DNA from: CAVQBJ01 sp963724405 | GTDB lineage: Bacteria; Actinomycetota; Thermoleophilia; Solirubrobacterales; Solirubrobacteraceae | Direction of reading: 5' to 3' | DNA length: 64,000 bases | Assembly: GCA_963724405.1 (NCBI GenBank) | Contig: CAVRUQ010000016.1 | Coordinates: 372,001-436,000, forward strand | In this document: piece by piece, positions 6,881 to 14,376 of the stretch | How positions within the stretch are numbered: position 1 is the stretch's first letter | Layout of the letters: the number at the start of each line of letters is the position of its first letter | Program-made: the position numbers and the translations under genes | The notes under the pieces: generated by a model | Database searches by the model: none | Told to the model about the DNA's origin: nothing | What the model saw: the letters and a program-made list of their open reading frames with translations, nothing else

Positions 6881-8221
6881 ATGCCTCGCTCCGCTTCAGG
6901 ACAGATGATCGTCAAGGACACGCGGGGCGGCCGCACGTACGCGCTTCGCTTCCGCGCCTACGGCCGGCGCGAGTACGTCACCCTCGGCACGGCCGAGGCC
7001 GGATGGACCCAGGCGCGGGCCGAGACCGAGCTGGAGAACGTGCTGGCCGACGTGCGCCGCGGCATCTGGCGCGCACCGTCGGCGGTTTCGACGGCGCAGG
7101 CGCCACGCGACCCGACCTTCCACGAGTTCTCCTTAGAGTGGTTCTACGCCCACCGCGGCGAGTGGCGGCCGGGCACACAGACCGACTACCAGTGGCAGCT
7201 GTCGAGCCACCTACTGCCGTTCTTCCACCGCCATCGCCTCAGCGAGATCACGATCGCCGAGGTCGACCGCTACCGCAACGAGAAGGTCCGCGAGCGCATG
7301 ATCAATGCGACCTCGATCAACAAGACGATCACGCGCCTGGCGCAGATCCTGGAGATCGCCGTCGAGTACGGAATGATCGCCAGCAACCTGGCCAAAGGCC
7401 GGCGCCGTCGCCTGAAGGCCTCCTCGCCGCCGCCGATCTGGCTCGACAGCGCCGATCAGATCGAATCGCTGCTCAACGCTGCCGGCGAGCTCGACCGCCA
7501 GGACGAGCGTCGCGCGGGACCGCCGCACCGCCGCGCGATGCTTGCCACGCTCACGTTCGCCGGCCTGCGTATCGACGAATTGATCGAGCTGCGCTGGCGC
7601 GACATCGACCTCGCCCACAACCGCCTCACGGTGCGTCGCGCCAAGACCGACGCCGGCATCCGCACGATCGACCTCCTGCCCGCGCTGCGCGACGAACTCG
7701 CCGCTCACAAAGCGAAGACCCGGCTCGCCACTCCCGAGGAGCTCGTGTTCCCGACCTCGAGCGGTCGCGCCCATGATGCGAGCAACATCCGCACGCGGAT
7801 CCTCGACGCCTCCGTCGACCTGGCCAACGAGCGCCGCACCGCCCGCGACGAGACACCGCTCCCGGAAGGCCTGAGCCCGCACAAGCTGCGCCACACCTAC
7901 GCCTCGCTCCTGGTCGCCCTCGGCGTCGATCCCGGCGCCGTGATGGACCAGCTCGGCCACTCATCCGTGAACTTCACGCTGCGCGTCTACCGCCACGCGA
8001 TGCGCCGCACGCCGGCCAGCCGGCGCGAGCTCGCGACTCTCGTCGGAGCCGCTGATTGGGCACCAATGGGCACTGGAAGCCTTTTCGCCCCCGAAATCGA
8101 CCCTACGCAACGCGGTCCCCGAACCCTGAAACTGGCCGATTTGCAGGACCTACGTCAAGAGCCGGAGACGGGACTCGAACCCGTGACCCTTCGCTTACAA
8201 GGCGAATGCTCTACCAGCTGA
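6881..8221 (+). CDS. Tyrosine recombinase (site-specific integrase)
   Basis: 446 residues. The order is an N-terminal arm-binding region (about 1-65), a SAM-like core-binding region (about 85-180), then the catalytic domain. The catalytic set is complete: Arg230 (AGLRIDEL), His334 and Arg337 (HKLRHTY), His360 (LGHSS) and Tyr370 (RVYRHAM). It cuts and joins DNA through a 3'-phosphotyrosine link. The last 20 or so codons are antisense to the 3' half of a tRNA-Thr gene, giving the ETGLEPVTLRLQ tail typical of integrases located at tRNA attachment sites. The element is therefore expected to lie to the left of the tRNA. A Gly/Ala-rich Shine-Dalgarno region (GGAGTAGGA) precedes the ATG. Confidence 0.9.
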   Translation: MPRSASGQMIVKDTRGGRTYALRFRAYGRREYVTLGTAEAGWTQARAETELENVLADVRRGIWRAPSAVSTAQAPRDPTFHEFSLEWFYAHRGEWRPGTQTDYQWQLSSHLLPFFHRHRLSEITIAEVDRYRNEKVRERMINATSINKTITRLAQILEIAVEYGMIASNLAKGRRRRLKASSPPPIWLDSADQIESLLNAAGELDRQDERRAGPPHRRAMLATLTFAGLRIDELIELRWRDIDLAHNRLTVRRAKTDAGIRTIDLLPALRDELAAHKAKTRLATPEELVFPTSSGRAHDASNIRTRILDASVDLANERRTARDETPLPEGLSPHKLRHTYASLLVALGVDPGAVMDQLGHSSVNFTLRVYRHAMRRTPASRRELATLVGAADWAPMGTGSLFAPEIDPTQRGPRTLKLADLQDLRQEPETGLEPVTLRLQGECSTS

Positions 8222-8232
8222 GCTACTCCGGC
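8160..8232 (-). tRNA. tRNA-Thr (TGT anticodon)
   Basis: The reverse strand folds as a full cloverleaf: acceptor stem GCCGGAG/CTCCGGC, D arm GCTC...GAGC, anticodon stem TTCGC/GCGAA with loop CTTGTAA (anticodon TGT, reading ACA), and T arm ACGGG-TTCGAGT-CCCGT. No CCA is encoded. The integrase frame enters its 3' half, marking it as the likely attachment site. Confidence 0.95.
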
Positions 8233-8309
8233 ACCGGCGCCCGAGACTACCGCGCCGCCCCGCGCGGGCAAGCGCCCTGGACGAGACGACCGCGCACGGC
8301 CGCTGCGAC

Positions 8310-8840
8310 TCAGCCGAAGGAGGCGGTGTGCTCGAGGTTGCCGTGCCCGTTGGAGGACACGACCTCGTCGTAGTTGGGGATCTCGACGTCGGGCTCGGCG
8401 TTGAGCCGGCGCTCGAGCTCGCCGAGAACGACGCCGAACAGCAGGTGGCGCCAGGTGGCCTGGGCGATCGCCCTCGGACTCGCGAACGCGCGCGGTAGTT
8501 CCTCGCGGGCCGGGTGCAGGCTGTCGGTGACCGCGGTCAACGGCCAGCTCGTGGCGTGCTCGAGCATCGCGGCAAGGGGACCCCGACTCCAGGACGGGAT
8601 CGGAAGCCGCGGCGCAACAGCCGCGTAGGCGGCACCGAACATCGCCCCGTTCTGCAGGTGGAGCGCAAGCCCCACGACCGGCCAGGCGCGGCCCTTCGTG
8701 AACGCCTTGCCGAGCAGCTGCACGTCGTCGAACTCGCACCCGAACACACGCTTGTCGAGCGGCATCTGTGCCGCCCAGACGCCGGCGGCGACGGTGCCCG
8801 CGAAGGCTCCGCGGAGGACTCTGGCTCGGTCGATCGGCAT
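8310..8840 (-). CDS. Conserved hypothetical membrane-associated protein
   Basis: 176 residues from the ATG that opens MPIDRARVLRGAFAGTVAAG; longer in-frame starts upstream run through the divergent acyltransferase gene and are unlikely. The first 30 residues and two later segments (VVGLALHLQNGAMFGAAYAAV, WRHLLFGVVLGELERRL) are hydrophobic and Gly/Ala-rich, suggesting two or three membrane-associated helices. The layout resembles the uncharacterised DUF1440/DUF6789-type small membrane proteins, but I cannot name the family. It is divergent from the acyltransferase gene with a 48-base gap, which must contain both promoters. Confidence 0.55.
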   Translation of the reverse strand: MPIDRARVLRGAFAGTVAAGVWAAQMPLDKRVFGCEFDDVQLLGKAFTKGRAWPVVGLALHLQNGAMFGAAYAAVAPRLPIPSWSRGPLAAMLEHATSWPLTAVTDSLHPAREELPRAFASPRAIAQATWRHLLFGVVLGELERRLNAEPDVEIPNYDEVVSSNGHGNLEHTASFG

Positions 8841-8888
8841 GGCGCGCCACGAACTGTAACGCCCCAGAACGGGACGGGTACAGCAGGT

Positions 8889-9725
8889 ATGGAGATCGAG
8901 AGGATCATGCGGCTGCCGGCGCGAACGGCTGCGCGGGTCCGCGGGACGAGCCCACGGCCCGTCGCACCCGACACCGAGGGTCCGAACAGCAACCCCGAGG
9001 ACCTGCACGGCTTCCACGAGCGCACGCTGCATGAGGGGGTCAACCCGGTCGTGTACTGGCCGATCCGGTTCGTCTTCCAGACGGTCTTCCATCTGTACTT
9101 CCGCATCGAGCGGATCGGCCGTCAGCATCTGCCGTCCTCGGGTCCGCTCATCCTCGCCTCCAACCACCGCAGCTTCCTCGACCCGTTCGTCATCGGGACA
9201 CTGGTGAGGCGGCCGGTCTACTACGTGGCCAAGGAGGAGCTGTTCAACCGGCGCTGGCAGGCGTGGATCCTCAACAGCCTCGGCGCGTTCCCGGTCCGGC
9301 GCGGCGCGGGCGATCAGGAGGCGATGGCCACTGCCCGCGCGATCCTGGCGCGCGGCGACTGCGTCGTCATCTTCCCCGAGGGTACGCGCGTCCGTCCCGG
9401 CCCGCTCGGCTTGCCGCGACGCGGGGTCGGACGCCTCGCGCTCGAAACCGGCGCGAGCGTCGTGCCGGTCGCCGTGTTCGGGACCGAGTCGGTGCGGCGC
9501 GGATGGCGCGTCCGCCCGCGCAAGGTCCGGCTGCGCTGCGGTCGGCCGCTGCAGTTCCCGACTGCCGAGTCGCCGTCGCCGCGCGCGGCGGGAACGGTCA
9601 CCGAGCGCGTGTGGGCATGCGTGAGCCTGCAGTGGGAGTGGCTCGGCGGCGAGCCGGCGCCACGCGATTCCGAGCTGACGGCCACCCGTGAGGCGACGGC
9701 GCCGCGGATGACCGGGGCGGTCTGA
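8889..9725 (+). CDS. 1-acyl-glycerol-3-phosphate acyltransferase-like protein (PlsC family)
   Basis: 278 residues. The acyltransferase signature is complete: H93-R-S-F-L-D98 (HxxxxD) for catalysis, FPEGTR at 162-167 for glycerol-phosphate binding, and a later VPVAVFG strand. It is expected to move an acyl chain from acyl-ACP or acyl-CoA to lysophosphatidate or a related acceptor at the inner face of the membrane. A hydrophobic stretch before the HxxxxD box (VVYWPIRFVFQTVFHLYF) could anchor it. A later ATG (8907) is an alternative start. The substrate cannot be fixed from sequence. Confidence 0.85.
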   Translation: MEIERIMRLPARTAARVRGTSPRPVAPDTEGPNSNPEDLHGFHERTLHEGVNPVVYWPIRFVFQTVFHLYFRIERIGRQHLPSSGPLILASNHRSFLDPFVIGTLVRRPVYYVAKEELFNRRWQAWILNSLGAFPVRRGAGDQEAMATARAILARGDCVVIFPEGTRVRPGPLGLPRRGVGRLALETGASVVPVAVFGTESVRRGWRVRPRKVRLRCGRPLQFPTAESPSPRAAGTVTERVWACVSLQWEWLGGEPAPRDSELTATREATAPRMTGAV

Positions 9726-9761
9726 GGCCCCCGCGCGGGCAGGGGATAGGGTTGCTCATGC

Positions 9762-10310
9762 GTGAGCGAGTCCACCAAGCCGAAGGAGCAGCTCGACAGG
9801 GAGTTCTCCGAGCTGTACCGCGCACACGTGCGCGACGTCTACAGCTACTCGTACTACCGGGTGGGCAACCATCACGACGCGGAGGACCTGACCGAGCAGA
9901 CGTTCCTGCAGGCCTACCGGCACTTCGAACGGGCGCAGCGCGAGTCCGACGGTCGGCCGCTGCGCCCGTGGCTCATCCGGATCGCGCACAACCTGGCCGC
10001 CAACCTGTATCGCGATCGCTCGCGCAAGCCGCAGGCGCCGATCGACGACTCGACCCCGCTCCAGGCGCTGCACACGACGGAGGATCTCGTCGAGGGCCGC
10101 GACGAGCTGGCGCGCGTGCTGGACGGGGTCAAGCAGCTGCCCGACGATCGCCGCGAGGCGCTGATCATGCGCTTCGCGCTCGGCATGGACAACCGCGAGA
10201 TCGCGCGAGCGCTCGGGCGCTCCGACGGGGCCACCAAGGTCCTCATCCATCGCGCCATCCGTCAGCTGGAGGGGATCGTGGGCAGCGCACAGGACGGTAG
10301 CCGCACATGA
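9762..10310 (+). CDS. ECF-type RNA polymerase sigma factor
   Basis: 182 residues from GTG. Region 2 is clear (YSYYRVGNHHDAEDLTEQTF then AYRHFERA), followed by the region 2.4-like RPWLIRIAHNLAANLYRD. Region 4 has the helix-turn-helix REALIMRFALGMDNREIARALGRSDGATKVLIHRA in the last third. It would direct core RNA polymerase to a specific promoter set. Its stop overlaps the ATG of a small membrane protein gene, which may encode its partner. A second ECF gene with its own zinc-type anti-sigma lies 400 bases on, so two separate sigma modules sit side by side. Confidence 0.85.
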   Translation: MSESTKPKEQLDREFSELYRAHVRDVYSYSYYRVGNHHDAEDLTEQTFLQAYRHFERAQRESDGRPLRPWLIRIAHNLAANLYRDRSRKPQAPIDDSTPLQALHTTEDLVEGRDELARVLDGVKQLPDDRREALIMRFALGMDNREIARALGRSDGATKVLIHRAIRQLEGIVGSAQDGSRT

Positions 10311-10660
10311 CCGAGGCCGCACCGAACCTCGAGACGCTGCTGCGCGCGGCGCTCGCGCCGATCGATCCTCCGGACGACCTCGTCAACCGCCTCGAATCGA
10401 CGCTCTCGGACCTCACCGAGTTCGCCGCCGATGAGCTCGACTCGTGGGAGCTGTCGGCGATGCGCGATCCGCGCAACTGGTTGCGCCCCGCCGCCGCGGT
10501 CGTCGTCGGCGGCACCGCCGGCGCGGCGCTCGTCGTGCTTCGCGCGCGCCGGCGAGCCGAGCGTCATCCCAAGCGCGGGGTCGCCCACGCGCGCGACGCC
10601 GCCGAGCGCGCGCTGCACGACGCGGGGGAGAGCGTGCGCCGGCTACTGCGCGAGCGCTGA
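10307..10660 (+). CDS. Small single-pass membrane protein, candidate anti-sigma partner
   Basis: 117 residues: an acidic helical N-terminal part of about 60 residues (PPDDLVNRLESTLSDLTEFA), one hydrophobic segment (PAAAVVVGGTAGAALVVL) and a very basic C-terminal tail. The ATG overlaps the ECF sigma stop (ATGA), so they are translated together. It lacks the HxxxCxxC motif of zinc-type anti-sigma factors. The cytoplasmic helix, single membrane span and operon position still fit a non-classical anti-sigma role. That role is inference from context only. Confidence 0.6.
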   Translation: MTEAAPNLETLLRAALAPIDPPDDLVNRLESTLSDLTEFAADELDSWELSAMRDPRNWLRPAAAVVVGGTAGAALVVLRARRRAERHPKRGVAHARDAAERALHDAGESVRRLLRER

Positions 10661-10710
10661 CTCCTCGCCGGCGGTGATCCGATCGGGCTCCCGATCACGT
10701 AACGCCTTCG

Positions 10711-11319
10711 ATGTCCCTTCTGCGGCCGACGCGAACGACCCCCCCGACCGCGGAACTGCGCTCGCTCGCCGACGAGGAGCTGATGCAGCTCGTGCGCGAG
10801 AACGAGGCGGCCGCGTTCGAGATCGTCTACGAGCGCCACGTCGACGCCGCCTTCTCCCTCGCCTACCGCATGTGCGGATCGCGCCCCCTGGCCGAGGACA
10901 TCGTGCAGGAGGCGTTCGTGTCGATGTGGCGCAGCGGCGCGCGCTATGACCGCGCGCGCGGGGGCGTGCGGACGTGGCTGCTGGGGATCGTCCACAACCG
11001 CGCCATCGATGCGCTGCGGCGCTCCGTGGTGCACGATCGCCGGCGCGCGAGCGACGAGGGCCTCGAGGAGCGCTTCGCCGCGCCCGACCGAACCGACGCC
11101 GAGGTGGCGCGACGCGACGAGGCGCGCGAGATCCGCCAGGCGCTGCGCGAGCTGCCCGACGAGCAGAGCCGCGTGATCGAGCTCGCGTACTACGGTGGGT
11201 TCACGCACACCGAGATCGCCGACATGCTCGAGGCGCCCATCGGCACGATCAAGGGCCGCATGCGGCTCGGTCTGCAGAAGCTCCGTGGCCAGCTCGGCGA
11301 ACCGGAGCCGGCGCGATGA
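10711..11319 (+). CDS. ECF-type RNA polymerase sigma factor (SigK-like context)
   Basis: 202 residues. Region 2 includes AFSLAYRMCGSRPLAEDIVQEAFVSMW and the promoter -10 recognition part GVRTWLLGIVHNRAIDALRR. Region 4 includes VIELAYYGGFTHTEIADMLEAPIGTIKGRMRL near the end. The four-base overlap with a membrane-bound anti-sigma gene is the usual arrangement for SigK/RskA-type pairs: the anti-sigma holds the factor at the membrane until released. Such modules often answer oxidative or envelope signals; the signal here is not visible. Confidence 0.9.
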   Translation: MSLLRPTRTTPPTAELRSLADEELMQLVRENEAAAFEIVYERHVDAAFSLAYRMCGSRPLAEDIVQEAFVSMWRSGARYDRARGGVRTWLLGIVHNRAIDALRRSVVHDRRRASDEGLEERFAAPDRTDAEVARRDEAREIRQALRELPDEQSRVIELAYYGGFTHTEIADMLEAPIGTIKGRMRLGLQKLRGQLGEPEPAR

Positions 11320-12020
11320 GCCGTTCCCCTTGCGAGCAGTCGGCGCAGGTCGCCGCCTACGCGCTCGGATCGCTCGAGGACGACGAGGCCGTGCGCTTCG
11401 GCGAGCATCTCGCGAGCTGCTCCGAATGCACCCGCGAGCTCGCCGAGCTGCAGCTGGTCGTCGACCGGCTGCCGGAGGCCGTGCCGCCGGCGATCGCCTC
11501 GCCGGCACTCAAGGAGCGGGTGATGTCGGTCGTGCGCAGCGAGGCCGAGCTGCTGCGCGCCGCGGGCCCGCAGGCCGATCGTCCCGCTCCGGCGCGGCGG
11601 CGGCGGCGTCCGCTGTTCACGTTCGCGGGCGCGCTCGGCCTCGCCGCGGCGGCCGTGCTCGTGGTGGTCATTGCGGTCGGCGGCGCCGGCTCCTCGGTTC
11701 GCACCACGATGGGCCATACGGCCTGGGCGACGGCGTCGGTCGTCCTGCGCCAATCGGGTGGTCGCGCCGAGCTCGACGTGATCGGCGTGCCGGCCCCCGC
11801 CCCGGATCGCATCTACCAGGTCTGGCTGGAGCGCGCGCAGCGGCCGCCGACGCCGACGGACGCGCTGTTCGGGGTCAACCGGCGCGGCGACGCGGCGGTC
11901 GTCGTGCCCGGCAGCCTGCACGGCGTGCAGCACGTGCTCGTCACCGCCGAGCCGCTCGGCGGCAGCCCGAACGGCCGGCCCTCGGGCCCGCCGGTGATGA
12001 TGGTGGCGCTCAACACGTAG
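11316..12020 (+). CDS. Membrane-anchored zinc-type anti-sigma factor (RskA-like)
   Basis: 234 residues. The cytoplasmic N-terminal domain (1-85) has the zinc anti-sigma signature HLASCSEC (H-x3-C-x2-C). A basic stretch precedes one membrane segment (FAGALGLAAAAVLVVVIAVGG, about residues 104-124). The outer C-terminal domain (about 130-234) matches the RskA C-terminal fold, with IYQVWLER and an ending in VMMVALNT. It binds the sigma factor encoded just upstream and releases it when the domain outside receives a signal, usually through proteolysis. ATG overlaps the sigma stop by four bases. Confidence 0.88.
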   Translation: MSRSPCEQSAQVAAYALGSLEDDEAVRFGEHLASCSECTRELAELQLVVDRLPEAVPPAIASPALKERVMSVVRSEAELLRAAGPQADRPAPARRRRRPLFTFAGALGLAAAAVLVVVIAVGGAGSSVRTTMGHTAWATASVVLRQSGGRAELDVIGVPAPAPDRIYQVWLERAQRPPTPTDALFGVNRRGDAAVVVPGSLHGVQHVLVTAEPLGGSPNGRPSGPPVMMVALNT

Positions 12021-12090
12021 GCGCGCCGACCGTCGCGGGCGCGGGCCCCCAGACGTGGCGGGCGCCCCTGCTACCGTCTCGGCCCCGGCC

Positions 12091-12972
12091 ATGGAGCACT
12101 GCTATCGGCACCCGACACGCGAGACCGGCGTCTCGTGCTCGAACTGCGGGCGCCCGATCTGCCCGGACTGCATGACGCCGACGACCGTCGGCATGCGCTG
12201 TCCGGAATGCTCCAAGCAGCGCACGAGGGTCGTGACGATGCGCAGCCTGGGGTCGCGCACGCGCGTCACCGAGGCGCTCATCGCGATCAACGTGGTCGCG
12301 TTCCTGGCCGAGGGCCAGTTCACGCTCAGCAGCAGCAGCGCCGGCGACGCCGTGTACACGAAGGGGGCGCTGCTCGGCAGCAACATCCTCGGTCAGGGCG
12401 TCGGCTACGGCCAGTGGTGGCGGGTCGTCACGGGCGCGTTCCTGCACGAGAACCTGCTCCACATCGGGCTCAACATGTACGTGCTCTACCTCCTGGGCCA
12501 GCTGCTCGAGCCGGCGATCGGGTCGCTGCGCTTCGGCGTCGTCTACGCCGTCTCGCTGCTCGCCGGCTCCTTCGGGGCGCTGCTCCTGACGCCGCACTCG
12601 CCGACGGTCGGCGCGTCGGGCGCGATCTTCGGGCTGATGGGCGCCGCCGCGGTCGAGGCGCGCGCACGGGGCATCAGCCTGATGCAGAGCGGGCTCGGAC
12701 TGCTCATCCTCATCAACCTGGCCTTCAGCTTCAGCGTCTCGGGGATCTCGATTGGCGGGCACATCGGCGGCCTGATCGGCGGCGTGCTCGCCGGCCTCGC
12801 GCTGCGCGCCGGCGAGCGCTACCGATCACAGGCCCTGGCCTTCGGCCTGTGCGCCGTGATCGGCGCGGCGTCGTTCGCGGGCGCGATCGCCACCTCGTAT
12901 TCGAGCAAGGTCCCGACGGTGGTTCCGACGCAGCAGCAGCTGCCGGGCGGATTCACGCTGCCCGGGCAGTAG
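12091..12972 (+). CDS. Rhomboid-family intramembrane serine protease with N-terminal zinc ribbon
   Basis: 293 residues from ATG; a GTG 36 bases upstream is in frame but adds no conserved part. Residues 1-50 hold a Cys/His cluster (HCYRHP, CSNCGRPICPDC, CPEC) resembling a B-box-like zinc ribbon. The membrane part begins at about 60. Catalytic Ser176 lies in G-A-S-G, and His224 in GGHIGG; HENLLHIGLNM gives the conserved His-rich loop. It cleaves peptide bonds within or next to membrane helices. Both catalytic residues are present, so it should be active. The zinc-ribbon fusion is common in actinobacteria and its role is not known. Confidence 0.9.
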   Translation: MEHCYRHPTRETGVSCSNCGRPICPDCMTPTTVGMRCPECSKQRTRVVTMRSLGSRTRVTEALIAINVVAFLAEGQFTLSSSSAGDAVYTKGALLGSNILGQGVGYGQWWRVVTGAFLHENLLHIGLNMYVLYLLGQLLEPAIGSLRFGVVYAVSLLAGSFGALLLTPHSPTVGASGAIFGLMGAAAVEARARGISLMQSGLGLLILINLAFSFSVSGISIGGHIGGLIGGVLAGLALRAGERYRSQALAFGLCAVIGAASFAGAIATSYSSKVPTVVPTQQQLPGGFTLPGQ

Positions 12973-12989
12973 GGCCGCCCGCCGGCGCG

Positions 12990-13895
12990 TCAGGACCGCG
13001 AGGCGGTCAGCTCGACCTCGAGGGCCTCGGCCTCGATCTCGGGGATGCGCTCGGGGTGCAGGATGTGCGCGAGCAGCTCCAAGCCGTCGATCAGGCGCGG
13101 CCCAGGGCGTGAGAAGTACGACGACGCGTCGACCGCCACGACGCGGCGTGCGCCGATCGTGGCGAGCTGCTCCGCGTGTGCGACCGCCTCGTCGTACGCG
13201 CGCCGGGCCCCGTACCCGCACGGCATGACGATCACCACCTCCGGCTCGGCCGCGGCGACCGCCTCGTAGCTCATCCGCTCCGACGGCTCGGCCGGGAAGC
13301 CGAGCACGTCCTCGCCGCCCGCGAGCTCGATCAGCTGCGGCGTCCAGTGCCCGGCGACGTAGACCGGATCGAGCCATTCGAGCGCCGCGACGCGCACGCG
13401 CGGCTGCGCGCGCACGGCCAGGCGCACGCGATCGATGCGCTCCGCGGCGTCGCGCACGAGCTCGACGCCGCGGTCGCGGCGCTCGGTGGCCTGCGCGATC
13501 GTGCGCACGTCGCCGAGCGCCTCGCCGAGCGACTTCGGATCGAGCGCGATGACGTGCGGCTGGGAGGGCAGCTCCTCGGCGAGCTCGGCCACCTCGTCGT
13601 AGGAGACCGCGCACACCGGGCACAGCGCCTGCGTGACGATCAGGTCGGGGCGCAGGTCGCTGAGCATCTCCCGGTCGAGCTCGTAGATCGCCTCGCCCCG
13701 CTCGGTCCGCTCCCGCACGGCGGCGTCGATCTCGGCGGCCGACAGCCCGCCGGCGAGCGCGTCCCGGGTCACCTTCGGCAGCTCCCGCGCCTCGGGGGGG
13801 AAGTCGCATTCGTGGGTGACCGCGATAACCTCGCTGCCGAGGCCGAGCGCGAACAGCAGCTCGGTCGCATGGGGAACGAGGCTGACGATGCGCAT
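12990..13895 (-). CDS. Cobalamin-binding-like protein (BtuF/helical backbone metal receptor fold)
   Basis: 301 residues. The start, MRIVSLVPHATELLFALG, and the following VTHECDFP match the vitamin B12-binding group of the helical backbone receptor family. Two lobes are joined by a long helix (GEALGDVRTIAQA). There is no signal peptide or lipobox, so it is likely cytoplasmic, unlike classical BtuF. Such soluble versions are widespread and may bind corrinoids or act on other ligands. The window shows no transporter genes beside it and no cobalamin riboswitch. It is divergent from the pterin dehydratase gene with an 18-base gap. Confidence 0.75.
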   Translation of the reverse strand: MRIVSLVPHATELLFALGLGSEVIAVTHECDFPPEARELPKVTRDALAGGLSAAEIDAAVRERTERGEAIYELDREMLSDLRPDLIVTQALCPVCAVSYDEVAELAEELPSQPHVIALDPKSLGEALGDVRTIAQATERRDRGVELVRDAAERIDRVRLAVRAQPRVRVAALEWLDPVYVAGHWTPQLIELAGGEDVLGFPAEPSERMSYEAVAAAEPEVVIVMPCGYGARRAYDEAVAHAEQLATIGARRVVAVDASSYFSRPGPRLIDGLELLAHILHPERIPEIEAEALEVELTASRS

Positions 13896-13913
13896 TCCGA
13901 GACTGTAGGGCAG

Positions 13914-14192
13914 ATGGCGCTGCTCGCCGACACGGAGATCGAGTCCCGTCTGGCCGGCTCGGAGTGGGTGCGCGACGGCGACGCGATCACCCGGGAGTGG
14001 AAGCTCGCCGACTTCGCCGAGGCGATGCGGTTCACGAACGAGGTCGCCGCGCTCGCCGAGGAGGCCAACCATCATCCGGACGTCCTCATTCACGGCTGGA
14101 ACAAGGTTCGCCTGACGCTGAGCACCCATTCGGAGGGCGGTCTGACGACGGCCGACTTCGCCCTCGCCGAGCGCGTGGACGCGCTGCGCTGA
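13914..14192 (+). CDS. phhB: Pterin-4a-carbinolamine dehydratase
   Basis: 92 residues. The fold-defining motif EANHHPDVLIHGWNKV is present near residues 48-63, with the two histidines and the Pro-Asp of the active site, followed by LTLSTHSEGGLT. The enzyme removes water from 4a-hydroxytetrahydrobiopterin to recycle pterin cofactor. In bacteria without phenylalanine hydroxylase it is often linked to molybdopterin or folate-type pterins. No hydroxylase gene is adjacent. Full length for the family. Confidence 0.85.
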   Translation: MALLADTEIESRLAGSEWVRDGDAITREWKLADFAEAMRFTNEVAALAEEANHHPDVLIHGWNKVRLTLSTHSEGGLTTADFALAERVDALR

Positions 14193-14376
14193 CCGCGCGC
14201 GCAGTGATGCGTTCGTCTGTCGTGGCTCCTGCTACCGTACGCCCGTCGGCCTTGATGAACGACGACGAACCCCCTCGAAGTAGCCTGGCCCTGCGCCACG
14301 CGGGCCCTGCTCCAGCGCTTCAGCGCCGACCACCCGCCGCGCCGCACGCGGTGGATCCCCTCGCCGGGCTCGCCCA

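Noticed and set aside
1..8160. Second attachment site matching the tRNA-Thr 3' end
   Set aside because: A read through the region for the T-arm sequence found no second copy; it may lie outside the window or be degraded.
12990..13895. Cobalamin riboswitch or transporter near the BtuF-like gene
   Set aside because: The 18-base divergent gap leaves no room for a riboswitch, and no permease or ATPase gene is adjacent.
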